A stretch of 64,000 nucleotides of DNA from contig NC_068356.1 in the NCBI RefSeq assembly GCF_020536995.1, positions 88,091,441 through 88,155,440 on the forward strand, written 5' to 3'. The DNA comes from Dreissena polymorpha (taxonomy: Eukaryota > Mollusca > Bivalvia > Myida > Dreissenidae). Positions 1 through 13,192 of this stretch are shown piece by piece (position 1 is the first letter of the stretch; every line of letters starts with the position of its first letter). The notes beneath the pieces are model-generated. The model was not told the origin of the DNA, searched no databases, and saw only the letters and a list, made by a program, of their open reading frames with translations. Both the position numbers and the translations under genes were made by a program.

Positions 1-700
1 CACATTGCTCACGAAGACCTTTTGTGACAATATTGTGTGCGTCGTCTGTTCGTTATCATGTACCATATTAACACTTCAGAGCACACATGGATTGCTCAAT
101 TTTCACGAAATTTTTCAGCACATTTGTCGCAATGATATTTCGGACAACGTCACTAGGTCAGATTAAAAAAAAGGGCTTGTGAAAACTCTAGAAGAAACAT
201 GTGTTACACAATCTTCATGAAGCGTACCCAGAACATGTGTTTTTATGATATATCAGAAGAGTGTTTGCAAACGATTTTTATTCGTTAAAAACATGGCTGT
301 CTGCGGGAGGGGGTAGCAGCTGTTTTAACATGGGTATAGTCAAACCTTGTGACACTCTAGAAGATGTTTTGCACAATCATTATGAGACTTGCATAGAACC
401 TTTTTTTCAAATGATATATCAGCATAGTTTGAAAATGGCCCTTGTCCTTTTAAAAACATGGCCGCTGTTGGGTAGGGCAGTTTTCTTATGTGGCTATAGT
501 GAAACAAGGAGGTGAGGCAGATGTTCGAGGCTATAGTGATATATTGTGGACGCGCTAAAAGACAATCATCATTAATTTCAATCAGAACATTTTTTAATGA
601 TATCTCGGCTGAGTTTGTAAATGATTCCGGTCTGGATTTTCTTCTTTTGCGTCTGGGAAACCATGTAAACACTTAAAAACACATATCATTTTGTCCAATG
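1..700 (+). repeat. Degenerate tandem repeat, same family as 23722-24757 but opposite strand
   Basis: About three diverged units of roughly 165 bases repeat a pattern: tatcagc...aaaacatggc(t/c)g(c/t)...ggcagttttcttatgtggctatagt...acactctagaaga. The same motifs, reverse-complemented, build the array at 23947-24580. No element ends are visible here. Confidence 0.55.
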
Positions 701-1289
701 ATCATTAAACTTGCTCAGAACATTAGTTCTAATGATTTTGAGGTCGAGTATGAAATAAGTTCCGGTCCATTAAAAAACACGCTTAGCGGTTCTACTGACC
801 TATTGTGTAGACAGCGATGTTTCAACAAAAGGGATTAAAATGTGCGAACGCGACTCTTTGCGGATAATGGAGCGTGTCTGTCAAAATCGTCAATACTATG
901 CGTATCCTTGGACATTTATGAAATTCTACGCTGGATTATAGTGTGCAATCGATAATTGCCGGGCGTAAAATCGGATGATTGATAACGATAGCGGTAGTGG
1001 CAAATGCGCGGTTATTTCCGGGCACTATTTTTTTCAGAGATCTTTTTTTACAAGACGAAAAAAAGTAGGGTCGGGACCAAAATCGTAGGTAGGGTCGGGT
1101 TACCCGAAACACACATTTTGTTTTGTTTGGCCTAGTTGAAACCTCTTATATTCAGACTCTAACTCTATATATCGCAAAGTGTAAGATATTGCTACTGCAA
1201 TAAATGATGTAGCCATTATTGACAGATTGGCAAGTGTTCCAAATGGTTATCTTGTAGCCATTGAGGCTCGATATCATAGAAAAAAGGTT

Positions 1290-2470
1290 GTTTGACTAAA
1301 TACTACCAGTGTAATACTTATGCATTTTCCGGGCTGACACCCAATAAGGCCACTTCTGAAAACCAAACAATTTCATACACAATAATTGACGAGATAATTA
1401 AAAATGAATTTGAGCATTCTATTGTTGTTGATAAAAAGATGTTCTTCTTTCCTACATTAAAAAAAACGTTTTGTTGAAATTGCTGAATCAGAAGGATGTT
1501 CAAATGATGCAAACTCTTATAAAAGTTCCAATTTGAAAAAGTTGTTTGAAAAATTATGGCCAGAGGTATCCTTTATTCATCAGCATGAAAAGCCTGACCT
1601 AGTTTGTTCGTCTAGTTTGACTATTAATGATGCTGTCAGAAAGTCAAAGGAGATGGAACAGGTCATTCAAGATGACAATGAGTGTTCATACGACCAGAGT
1701 CAGAGGACGACACAGATGAAGCTGTAGTTTATAAGGCGATGGGTATTTTGAGAAGACGAATTATAGAGAATAAACCTAAATTTGATGATTTCTTTTACGC
1801 TCCAGAAAAAAATAAAATTGTCAGATCAGAAGCAGTTTGTGGAGCCTCTTCTCTACAAGGCAGTGTGTTGGTTACATGACAAAAATGCTACAAGGAAGCT
1901 TCTGAGAAGACCATTACAAGATGTCTAGCTGTTGCTTGTGACCTAACTACAGTTGTCACGTAAAACCCATCCCCTAAACACCTGGGCTTAGAGATACAAC
2001 TCAACAACGAGTTTGGCAGCCGCCATCTGATTGAAGATATGTACTCTCTTGTTTATTCCATCTCATATCCAGATCTACGGTTATTCTTGACATTAGCAGC
2101 CCAACAGAACATTGCATCACACAAAATAACAGACTCTGGTGGCATTGTACCAGACAATATACTACCTAGAGACCAAAGGGGGAAGCTTGTAGTGGCAGTT
2201 GCTGATAACTGGAATCTGAATGAGCGAACAGTTGATGGTAAAAGGACGACTCATGCGATGACAAGCATGTTTGTCAGCAGTGCGCCAGCCGAGTCAACGA
2301 GGATTCCACGACTTCCGAAAGCAACAAGTAGGACGTTTGACAGTCAGTCACTTCCTGGTTTACAGGAGTTGTTTTTCAGTGTTTGTAACTTGAAAACATA
2401 TTTTGTAATTTGCATCATTTCTATTAGTAAATACAATGTAAAACCTCATAATTTACAACATTTGTAAATA
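1290..2470 (+). pseudogene. Broken copy of a multicopy invertebrate protein family (ADN-x-N/D-x-NE motif)
   Basis: Pieces of one protein are spread over three frames: LKKLFEKLWPEVSFIHQ with KPDLVCSSSLTINDAV (1533-1690), GILRRRIIENKPKFDDFFYA (1740-1880), HLGLEIQLNNEFGSRHLIED (1980-2040), and VVAVADNWNLNERTVDGKR with TTHAMTSMFVSSAP (2039-2390). I recognise this block order from abundant uncharacterised proteins in molluscs and cnidarians, which carry an ADN(I/W)D-x-N motif before a THAT/HGT box and are probably spread by mobile elements. Several frame breaks make this copy non-functional. Function of the family is unknown. Confidence 0.6.
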
Positions 2471-3740
2471 ACGTTTATGAGTCTGTATCAAGCACGTATA
2501 CCTGGTTAGATTTGATTGTTGAATAAATATGATACATGGAACACTGCATAGCTGTTCTTTACATTTGCCTTGATAAGTCTTAAAGTATTTATTAACGATT
2601 AGAAGCAAACTTATTAAACTTGATGGTTATAATGCCAAATGACTTTCCACAAACCAGGAAAATGGCCACATAGCGTATGTAGTCTTGGTTACCATGGTTA
2701 TCAACACAATTTTAGGCATTTACTTTTGTTTAAAATGAAGCTTGTAAATGTGGCTATATAATAAAGAGGTTAGTTATCACAGCAAATGTAAAGCATTTGA
2801 ATTAAAAAAGAAAATGATATGTCAATACTCAAATTTTCGTTTATTTTTCCATTTTGACCATGAAATGACCTTGACCTTTGGTGACCTTGGTGATCTGTTT
2901 GGTAGAAGCCGCCCTATATCAATGGATTACTTCTATCAGATATTAAAGGTAGTACATATAGATTTTCAATAAACATATTCAATTCATCTTTATTAGTAAT
3001 TGAATCATAAAACGGCGGCCATCTTGGACGCCATCTTGGATTTCTAAGCCCTCCAGCACTTTCCAGAAAAACGACATCTTGTTCTGAAATCTACAGACCC
3101 TGACGAAATTTTTTGTATATTAAACCCTCTGTTTATGAGTTGTGGCCAGTTGGATGTTATAAAGCTTAACAAATTTGCAGCAATATATGTGTTTTACATG
3201 CTAGCGCATTTAAAAATCCAGTTTCAAATACATTGTTGACAAGCATTTTTTTAAACAACTAAATAGAACTGAAAAACTTAAAAACAGTATACCACACAGA
3301 TCCGTTGAAAAACGTATACCACACAGATCATATTACTGTAAGAATAGTTTTCTTGAATTTTGTTTCGTAAATAAATAACAGAAACCTGAAAATGGACGGA
3401 AAATGATATAGTGTAAGCTCCGCCCATAAAATGTATTTCTTAATTTCACCAGAGGTGATGTTTTTGTGTAAAAAATAAATAATGTCCCCACACTGATCCT
3501 ACCCTTTTCTAATCGTTCAAACGCGCGGTTGCACTTTACTGAAAAAATACTTATTTGTTTTATAAAATCATGATACCTATATAAAGCTATCATGAATGAG
3601 CGGGCTCTCCACTTTATCCCATTAGAAATGGTGACATATTAAAAAAGTTATCCTTAAAAATCTTACCTTCGTCGCGCTTTTGTTGATATTTTACTCCCCA
3701 CACAGATCTTAAAAAGTCACGTGGTATAGGCACCGTGTTT
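2471..3740. other. Intergenic AT-rich sequence without recognised gene
   Basis: No coding signal. A GGCCATCTTGGACGCCATC doublet at about 3017-3040 and bivalve-like low-copy repeat text were seen, but no ends could be fixed. Confidence 0.4.
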
Positions 3741-3744
3741 TTTA

Positions 3745-3784
3745 AAGCGGCCAATTAAGCGCAGTATTCTGCGCTCGGCCGCTG
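3745..3784. repeat. Perfect nested hairpin
   Basis: AGCGGCC and GGCCGCT pair around an inner GCGCAG-tatt-CTGCGC stem. A related GCGGCC...GACCGC sequence recurs at about 3953-3980. It resembles the subterminal hairpins of rolling-circle-type elements, but no matching element could be delimited. Confidence 0.6.
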
Positions 3785-4085
3785 ATGGTGTATTGTAATA
3801 TATATATAATTCTGATAAGAAACAGTAGCACACAACAGGAATTAGGTTGATAAAAAGAACTGATGTATTTATTGAAAGTGAATAACAACACTAACTAAAA
3901 TTTTTGTGAAATTATAAATTTGCCCAGAATAGTTGCATAAAATTATTCATCTAGCGGCCAAGTGCATTAATCCCGACCGCTGTTGGGTATTTTACTGTTT
4001 AGTAACACCTTAATACCATCGTTTTTACACTGATAACGGAAATAAAGAAAAAAAAAATGAATCAATGAACATATTGTCGCGATGA

Positions 4086-4240
4086 AACATGATTTATAAA
4101 TCAACCTTTAATTTTACTACCTTCTATGCATATGTCTATGTAACATAGTTGTATCTTGTTTTTATTTTGTTTAATCTATCTTTTATTCCAACTTTACTAC
4201 CTTCTTTGCATATGTATATGTAACATAGTTGTATATATAG
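4086..4240 (+). repeat. Two direct copies of a 70-85 bp AT-rich unit
   Basis: The text ttta-ctaccttct(a/t)tgcatatgt(c/a)tatg with taacatagttgtat occurs twice, near 4116-4155 and 4191-4235. Confidence 0.6.
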
Positions 4241-4650
4241 TTTATCAATTTTTTATTCTATGTTTTTATATTATGTACCACTTATTAGTTATTATGTACC
4301 ATATATTTATATACACATTGCGTCCCATATGCCGGTGTATGTCCTGGATATTTTTTTACATATCATTACTTTCTATAATCTGATTTGAAATTGAGGGTAA
4401 CATAATCATTGACAGACAAGCTTATCTTATGCTGTGCAGTTTTATTTCATTACAAACAGCTGCAAATATTTAATTTCTTGTTTATACAAATGGGACTATT
4501 TCCGGTTTTTTTTATTTCTTGCTTAAATATTTGGGATTATTTCGGTCCTTTTTTCAAAATTTGGCTCATATAAGAGGTGGCCTCCACGTGGCAAGAGCTG
4601 GGCAACATATTCATTATGTTGGCAAACTACCTCATGTATATATAAGTCGT

Positions 4651-4907
4651 GTTCTGGGAAGAAAAAGGGGCTTAATGCATGTTCGTAAAATGTCATCCCA
4701 GATTAGTCTACGCAGTCCGCACAGGCTTATCAGGGACGACACTTTCCGCTCTTATGGTATTTTTAGTTTCAAGGATCTCACTCCTCACCGAAAATCAAGT
4801 TTGGGCGAAAAGTGTCGTCCCTGATTAGCAGTGCGGACTGCACAGGCTAATCTGGGACGACACTTTACGCATATGCATTAAGCTCATTTTTCTCAGAACG
4901 CGCCTCA
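4651..4907. mobile_element. Palindromic MITE family A, copy 1
   Basis: A foldback element of about 250 bases. Both halves contain GTCGTCCC(T/A)GATTAGC..GTGCGGACTGCACAGG-type text in inverted orientation. The ends read gttctg(g)gaa...cttaatgcat and atgcattaag...tctcagaac. Eight copies occur in the window. Confidence 0.85.
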
Positions 4908-4914
4908 TATATAT

Positions 4915-5050
4915 AGTGCTTTATTTTTAAACTTAAATCAATATTTAACGAAGTCATCATTGACTTTATTAAATATAGAGAGAAATTGAGTGCTTGTGCT
5001 TTATCTTTAAACTTAAATCAATATTTAACGAAGTCATTATTGACTAAATA
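4915..5050 (+). repeat. Two tandem copies of a 77-bp unit
   Basis: The phrase gctttat(t/c)tttaaacttaaatc followed by aatatttaacgaagtcat(c/t)attgact is repeated at 4917-4965 and 4998-5046, with agagagaaattgagtgctt between. That spacer is also part of the larger array that follows. Confidence 0.75.
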
Positions 5051-5384
5051 AATATGTACATCTTTTCAATCCATTATAAACGGCACTTATATACACAGTA
5101 CAACAATAAAAAGCTATTAGTTATGCTCGATTGGTCATTGTCGGCTCGGGTGCTACTTACATGTACCCCGGGTACTCTTAAGTATACTTACATGTACCCC
5201 GGGTACGGTAAATATACTAAAACGTACCCGGGAAATTTAACGCTAAATTGGTCTTGATCGGTTATTTTTTTTAATTAATTATATTTTCGTTTAAATCAAT
5301 TTTCTGTAAAATGGCCTCTATTTTATCGAAACTCATACTCAAAAAGCATGTTGATGCATTTTTTTATTAGAAGTTTGTTTTAGA

Positions 5385-6400
5385 TAATCATTCATATATA
5401 TAGTGAGAAATTGAGTGCTTTTCGGTCTTCACATAAAGTGCATTCGGGCGGTATATTGCCGATATTTATCCAATTTTGGGCATTAATACCTCATAATAAA
5501 CACAGGGTAGTATAAATATGCATGAAATATAACCATTTATAACTAATTTAAACCGTGTACACCCAATAGGAACGCAAGTATTCATATATATATATAGCGA
5601 GAAATTGAGTGCTTTTCGGTCTTCACATGACGTGCTTTTCGGTCGGAATATTGCCGATATTTATCCAATTTTGGGCACTAATACCTCATAATAAACACAA
5701 GGTAGTATAAATATGCATGAAGTATAACCATTTATAACTAATTTAAACCGTTTACACACAGTAGAAACGCAAATATTCATATATATATAGCGAGAAATTG
5801 AGTGCTTTTCGGTCTTCACATGAAGTGCTTTTCGGTCGGTATATTGCCGATATTTATCCAATTTTGGGCATTAATACCTCATAATAAACACAAGGTAGTA
5901 TAAATATGCATGAAATACAACCATTTATAACTAATTTAATCCGTTTACACACAATAGGAACGCAAATATTTATATATATAGCGAGAAATTTAGTGCTTTT
6001 CGGTCTTCACATGAACTGCTTTTCGGTCGGTATATTGCCGATATTTATCCAATTTTGGGCATTAATACCTCATAATAAACACAAGGTAGTATAAATATGC
6101 ATGAAATATAACCATTTATAACTAATTTAATCCGTTTACACACAATAGAAACGCAATTTTTCATATATATAGCGAGAAATTGAGTGCTTTTCGGTCTTCA
6201 CATGAAGTGCTTTTCGGTCGGTATATTGCCAATATTTACCATTTTGGGCAAAATGTAGTATAAACATACAATCATATAACCATTTATTACTAATTAAACT
6301 CGTAAACACACACTATAAACGATATATTGCATATATATAGAGAGAAATTGAGTGCTTTTCGGTGCTATTCGGTGCTTTTCGGTGCTTTTCAGTGATTGTA
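5385..6400 (+). repeat. 190-bp tandem array, about five and a half units
   Basis: Units begin at about 5395, 5585, 5780, 5968 and 6160, with a shortened one at 6335. Each carries an AT dinucleotide tract, gcgagaaattgagtgctttt, cggtcttcacatgaagtgct, gccgatatttatccaatttt, then aatacctcataataaacaca. The last unit breaks down into repeated TTTTCGGTGC. All protein frames through it are chance. Confidence 0.88.
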
Positions 6401-7512
6401 TGGACCCAGTGTCAATCGACGACTAGTCTTCCCGAGCCAGAAAAGTGAGCCGATCGAGAGGCTTTCCGTGCCACAACGAAAGCGAAAGTAGGCATTATTT
6501 AAGTAAAATTTTAGATTTTTACCTGTTTTGTGAATTCCGAGCATTCATTTTTCTTGTTTATAACAGAGAGGCAGCGAAGAATGAACATATAGGCAGCATT
6601 TTGACAGAAAGGCGACCGATATGCTTCTACATAGTTCTGGCTACCATAACTTTAAATGTCGCTTTTTATGATTTTTGACAGGTCTGTCAATACTATATAA
6701 TCTGTACGCTGAAGTTTCTTTAGCTAGCTTCTACACTGTGGCTGTGCTCTTTATGAGATGAGATAAACATGCTTACATACATAACTTCCTTGTGTGACCA
6801 ATCTCTTGCACGACGGTTACATTACATTCACCTCTGTGTTGGGCTCAGAACGGACTATTGTTATGAAAGCGTCTCATTCATGTCATGATCATTTCAAGCG
6901 TTCATTATTAAGGTTATAGTATACTAAACAATATCTTGCAGACGGTTACATTGCATTCACTGCATTAAAGAAAACCATCTCATACCGATATCTTATATCA
7001 GTCGTAATTCATTATTATAAAATTGATATGGTTTTTTTGATGTTAAGGAACCAACATACATACACACGTCGAAGCAATTCCTAACGTCACTCAATAAAAA
7101 TTATGTTCAATTGTTTACATCTGTGAAGTGCGTGGAATGATTCCATCTGCGTTAATGGGCAATAAAATAGTTCCAAAGAGTTGCATTAAAACTCGCAAGT
7201 TTTTGCACGATTTATCGTAAATTTAAAAGTCATATTTCTTAATTAAATGCATGCGATCTTAAATATCCACTCAAATATACATTTAATGCGTTTGTTCGGT
7301 TTTACCTATTTGATAGGCAAAATGGCATGCTGAGCCTTACGCAGAGGTGTATGTGAGAGCAAGGAACGACAACTCTGCGTGGAGATTGTTGTGTGACACT
7401 CAATGGGGAAAAATCACACACCTCACTCTTTGTTACATTGTCTTAAAATAAATCACAGTGTGAGCACGTCGAACATAAGTAAACATTCTATTCAACACTT
7501 AGAATAACTTTT

Positions 7513-8045
<533 letters not shown>

Positions 8046-8099
8046 TAGTATAAAAATGATGCTTAAGAAGTCAGTCGATGTTTAAGAGTCAAATATGAT

Positions 8100-8911
<812 letters not shown>

Positions 8912-9409
8912 TTATGCATTTATATCAGGACAACAGGAAGTTGTTATATCAGTCCGTGTTTTGAGGTAGGTCATATTACTCGGAATCAACTATAAAGTTA
9001 TCATTGTTGGTAAAATAGAATCAGATAAAAAAATTGATACCAAGATGTAATACATTTTAGACTTCTTCTTCTTCTTTGCGTTCGCTCTACACGATCACGC
9101 CAGTTTCTTCGATTAATGACGTGGTCCGTCTAAGGTCATCCACGTTTCCTTAGGGTTTCTGGTGGAGGGTTGTGTCCTGGGGTCACTTTGTAGCTCGCTC
9201 CTGGTCGTGACGTTTGCATCTTTGGAGGATGTGTTCAGCTGTTTGGTCTTCTGAGCCACACGGACAGGTCGGTGACGGTGCCAGTCTGTATTTGTATGCA
9301 TGTGTGCATTGAGTCTGTGGTGCCTTGATCGGAGTCTGATCATTATCACGTGATCTGCCCTGCTTAGGAGATGATATGCATTAGCCTTTTGTCTTGGCCT
9401 GGTAAGTGA

Positions 9410-9781
9410 TTAAATAATGGTAACTTTCTCCGTGTAGCTTACTTGCACAGGTGGCTGTTCTAACTGAGCACCTTGTTTTGCCAGTTGGTCAGCATCTTTG
9501 TTTCCGGCCACTCCACAGTGGTCTGGGATCCACTGGAGGGTCACGTTTAGGTTGGTGCTGATTCTTTGTAAGGCATTTGCAAGCTGAAGAATCCTGTTGT
9601 TGGTCAGGGCTTCTAATACAGACATGGCATCTGTAAGGAAGACTACCGAGTTGACAGCTTCAGTCGAGTCTTCAATCATTAACACTGCCTTTATGAGAGC
9701 TTCAGTCTCTGTCCTGTAATTGCTACAGTGTGTTCCGTTTTCTGCATAATGTGTTTCTCGTTTTCCGGATGGGTACAGCAT
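9410..9781 (-). pseudogene. RNase H domain of the decayed LINE
   Basis: Open for 123 codons. TETEALIKAV (conserved E), SVVFLTDAMSVLEAL (catalytic D), WIPDHCGVAGNKDADQLAKQ (final D box) are all visible, so the RNase H active-site residues are retained in this fragment although the element is broken elsewhere. Confidence 0.8.
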
Positions 9782-10053
9782 GACGATGCCAGCACCTCCA
9801 TTTATGACTGCTCTTGTGGCAGAATCGTCTGTGTAGACATGATTCCATGCCTCTCTTGGGTATTAGTCATCGATCATGGCAAATGTGTGGCTCTTTCTGA
9901 TATGCTCATCGTCTGTTTACCTCGCTGTAGGTGAGGGACACTGGATTTTACTGCAGAAATTGACAGGTCATTTTGTAATGGATCTACGATGTCTTCTTTA
10001 CCAAGCGGAGTGGTGGGGATGGTCAGATCTGTTGCATAGGCCTTGTCCAGCTT

Positions 10054-10774
10054 CTAAGCTTCGTGTACAAAGCTGCTACGCTTGGTCCGATTTTTGGTGT
10101 ACCCTTTAACTCTGGCTGACATGGGGTGATCCGTGAGACATTTATACTTCTCTGCCTGAAGCAGGATTTTGACATCTCTTCTTTCTTTAAGTGGTTGTAT
10201 TCCTGTTATCTTTTCCATGAAGGCAATTAGTGTGGACTTGGTTGCTCCTAACATGATGCGCAGAGCTTGGTTCTGGAGTTTATCCAGAGCCTGGCGATTG
10301 GATTTGGCTGTGGTAGACCATGTGGAGGAACTATACTCTAGTTGAGATCTCACTGTGCCTTGGTAGACTGTCTTGAATATGTGCTCATGTGCCCCCAATG
10401 TGGTTCCCGCAAGGTTTCGCATAATTGCAAATTTTCTTCGGGCCTTTCCTTCTGCTTTCATGAGGTGTGGCTTCCACGTTTGCCTCTTGTCAAAGGTGAC
10501 TCCCAGGTACGTAGTCTCGTCTGCTTCAGTCATAGGAGTGTCTCCCATCCTCACCGTCCCTACTTTCTGTTTTTATGACAATGAGAATAGTGTGTCGGAT
10601 GATTTCTCTTTGTTGATCATTACACACACAATCTTCAGACCATGCGGTAAGCGTGTCTATTGCTTCTTTCATTCTATATGTGGCTGTGGTGGCATGCTCT
10701 TCTTTGCACCATAACACCAGATCATCAGCATAAAGTTCTGCCTTCACTCCCCTTGGAAATTGTAAGAAGAGCAT
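10054..10774 (-). pseudogene. Reverse transcriptase catalytic and thumb region of the decayed LINE
   Basis: Two overlapping frames. The first has ELYADDLVLWC (YADD active site) and a helical stretch TYRMKEAIDTLTAWS. The second has ETTYLGVTFDKRQTWKPHLM, then AQ-type thumb residues NRQALDKLQNQALRIMLGAT and TGIQPLKERRD. A frameshift separates them around 10526-10554. Confidence 0.78.
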
Positions 10775-13192
10775 CGGGGACAGGACTCCTCCTTGTGGGA
10801 CACCGTGCCGTAGAAGGAACTTCTAACTGCTTCTTTGGTTCAAGCTGACTTTTGCCTTTCTATTGAATAGATATGACTGGATCCGCTTCAACATGGTTCC
10901 TCCAACTCCATTCCTCATCAGTTTGACTTGTCTGCTCCAGCAGCTGGAGTTTCACTTCTTTATATTGGAGCCCGTTAGTCCAAACTTTATCAAAGGCCCT
11001 TTAAAGGTCTATCCATGCTGTCAGGACAACCTTCTGTTCCTGGAGTCGGGTCCTCGGTGGAGCGGAATTGCCTGAATCCAGCAAGTAAGTCGTTCGTCTC
11101 AAGATACCACTTAAGGCGTACACTCACATTTCTCTCCATCGTCTTCCCAATACAGCTAGTGAGGCTTATTGGACGGTAGCTTCCAGCCTGCTTCGGATCC
11201 TTGTCTTTCTTGTCAATAGGGATCATGATGGCCTCTTTCCAGACTTGAGTAAGATGTCTAGGAGTTTGTGCATTGCTGAACTGCCTAGATGGGTGATCAT
11301 TTCATTGTTGTCTGGTCCTGGAGACTTCTTTCATTTCAGCTGCCTAACTGCTGTCTGTAGTTCGTGCAGTGTCAGGCTTTGGCTCATGCGGTCTGATGTC
11401 ACATCATCTGTTTTCTTGCCCGTTTGTTCTCTTCTTACTTCTCTCTGTCTCTCTCTACTGACAGGGATGTCACTGACATCTTTGTAGTTGCTGGCAAAAA
11501 CATTTGCCAGCTTGTTTACCTGTCAGCAGCTCTCCATTCTCTTCCAGAGTTACTGAGCCTCTCGCTTGAACTTCATCGTCATTCAGCTGTTTTGTTAACC
11601 TCCACAGCTTCCGGACATCTCGCTCAAGGATGAGTGATGCTGTTTTGTTTCTCCAGCTCTGTCTCTTGGCTTCAAGTTCGTGCCGCATGAATTTGGCCTT
11701 GGCTCGCTGTAGTGAGAGGTTGCTATCTTGTGAAGGGTTGCTTTCTGCTTCCACCCTGGCTTCTGTCAACTTGGTCTGGAGGTCTTCTAACTCCTGACTC
11801 CAGTATGGCTTGTAGTTTTTTCTGGCCCCGCGTGATATCGCCTTCTGTGCTGCGTTCAGTATGCATGCATTGAAGTCTTTCATTTCACAACTTTGTTAAT
11901 ATCTCTATCATCCACCCTGATCTCTTTGCAGAGGTCATGATTCAGACGTTTGTATAAGGTCAAGTCGGCCTTCTTGTAGTTCCATCTGGGGATGCTTTAG
12001 GATAAGGAAGGAATAATGGTTCATGATGAGGTGAACTGGGCGATGGTTGCTTCCTCCTAGTTGATCACAGACTCCTCTATGCCCATGGATATCTCCAGTG
12101 CAGAAAGCTAAGTCATGGGTCGACGTAGTATGCCATCTCCTGGAGTAGAAAATTGCCAGATTTTCAGGCTGGTTGATAAGATTAAGCTTTTTATCATCTT
12201 GCCAGTTCTTCACTTCCTCTACCCGTCGGTCCATGTGGTCATGTCCCCAGCTTTGTGAATGACTGTTGAAGTTTCCAACAACAATGAAGTTAGATTCTTC
12301 TGTTGGGATACTGTCTAGGGAAACAGCTTTGTCATTTGGAGAGTAGAGTTCACAAGCTTCAGATTGAAATCATTCTTCCTGAGACTCAGAACCTGGAATT
12401 CAGAGTCATCCATATGCGTTTAAGTCCTGACAGCATTGATGTTGTTCCGGACTAATGTCAGAGTGTCTCCTTTATGTCTGCTTTCTCTGTCACATCGGAA
12501 ACTCTGGTATCCTCTGACCTTGAAGGACTTAGCTGGCTGCAGATGAGTTTCCTGAATGCAGCAGACATTAATGTCGTGTTCATGAAGGATATGCTCTAAT
12601 TCTGTCTTTTTGTTGAAGGCTCCTTCTGCGATCCAATGTATCACCTTGAAAGGTTGATGTTGGTCTTTTCTACTCCTAGGCTTTTTGTAGCCAGCTTTCG
12701 TTCCTCCTCTTCTCTTGGCTTGTTGTCGAATGGAGGGACCCCAAGTAGCTGTGGGTGGACTCAGTCGAGGCTCAGAGCCCGGTACTGAATCTTCCTGGAG
12801 GGATCTCAAAGACTCAGCAACACATCGAGTAACAATTATTGATTATGTAGACATAGCGATGTACATGACGTCATGGTTTGTTAAAGGAGTCCCAATGGAC
12901 TAACGTCTCCGATTTCAACTCCCTGTGTGTTCTGTCGGGTTACCTCACCCTTAGCCTTTGCCGATCTAACGACAAACCCCAAGGCAGTGGTTTCCTACTT
13001 AACAGGGGCCATTTTACCCTCTTGCTGGGAGTCTGTTCATGAGCATCAGAGAATTTCCACACTACGGCGGGCCTAATAAACTGTTATTCTTTACATATTA
13101 GTTTTTTTTGTTGTTGAAATGACCTATTCATACTTAACTGTTTAAAGGTAGTGTTTTTCCCAGGAGGGCATATGGTCATGGCTCAGTAAATT

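Larger units (their letters stand above)
9061..13070 (-). mobile_element. Decayed LINE with RNase H domain (I-group-like), minus strand
   Basis: Read on the minus strand, pieces appear in LINE order. Endonuclease: 12809-12420, with VIHWIAEGAFNKKTELEHIL and CCIQETHLQP; then 12234-11935, ending near NHRPVHLIM. Linker: 11883-11470. Reverse transcriptase: 11226-10990 (SYRPISLTSCIGKTMER) and 10774-10526 (AELYADDLVLWC, catalytic YADD). Thumb: 10554-10054 (TTYLGVTFDKRQTWKPHL). RNase H: 9781-9410 (SVVFLTDAMSVLEAL, LQWIPDHCGVAGNKDADQLA). A Cys-rich end lies near 9200-9290 (PCGSEDQTAEHILQRC). The (AAG)n-type tail is at 9061-9082. Many frameshifts separate the pieces, so this copy is dead. The RNase H places it in the I/LOA/R1-type group; the 5' limit near 13070 is approximate. 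Confidence 0.82.

Noticed and set aside
9113-9349. Separate 78-codon Arg/His-rich gene
   Set aside because: It is an off-frame reading of the Cys-rich end of the decayed LINE.
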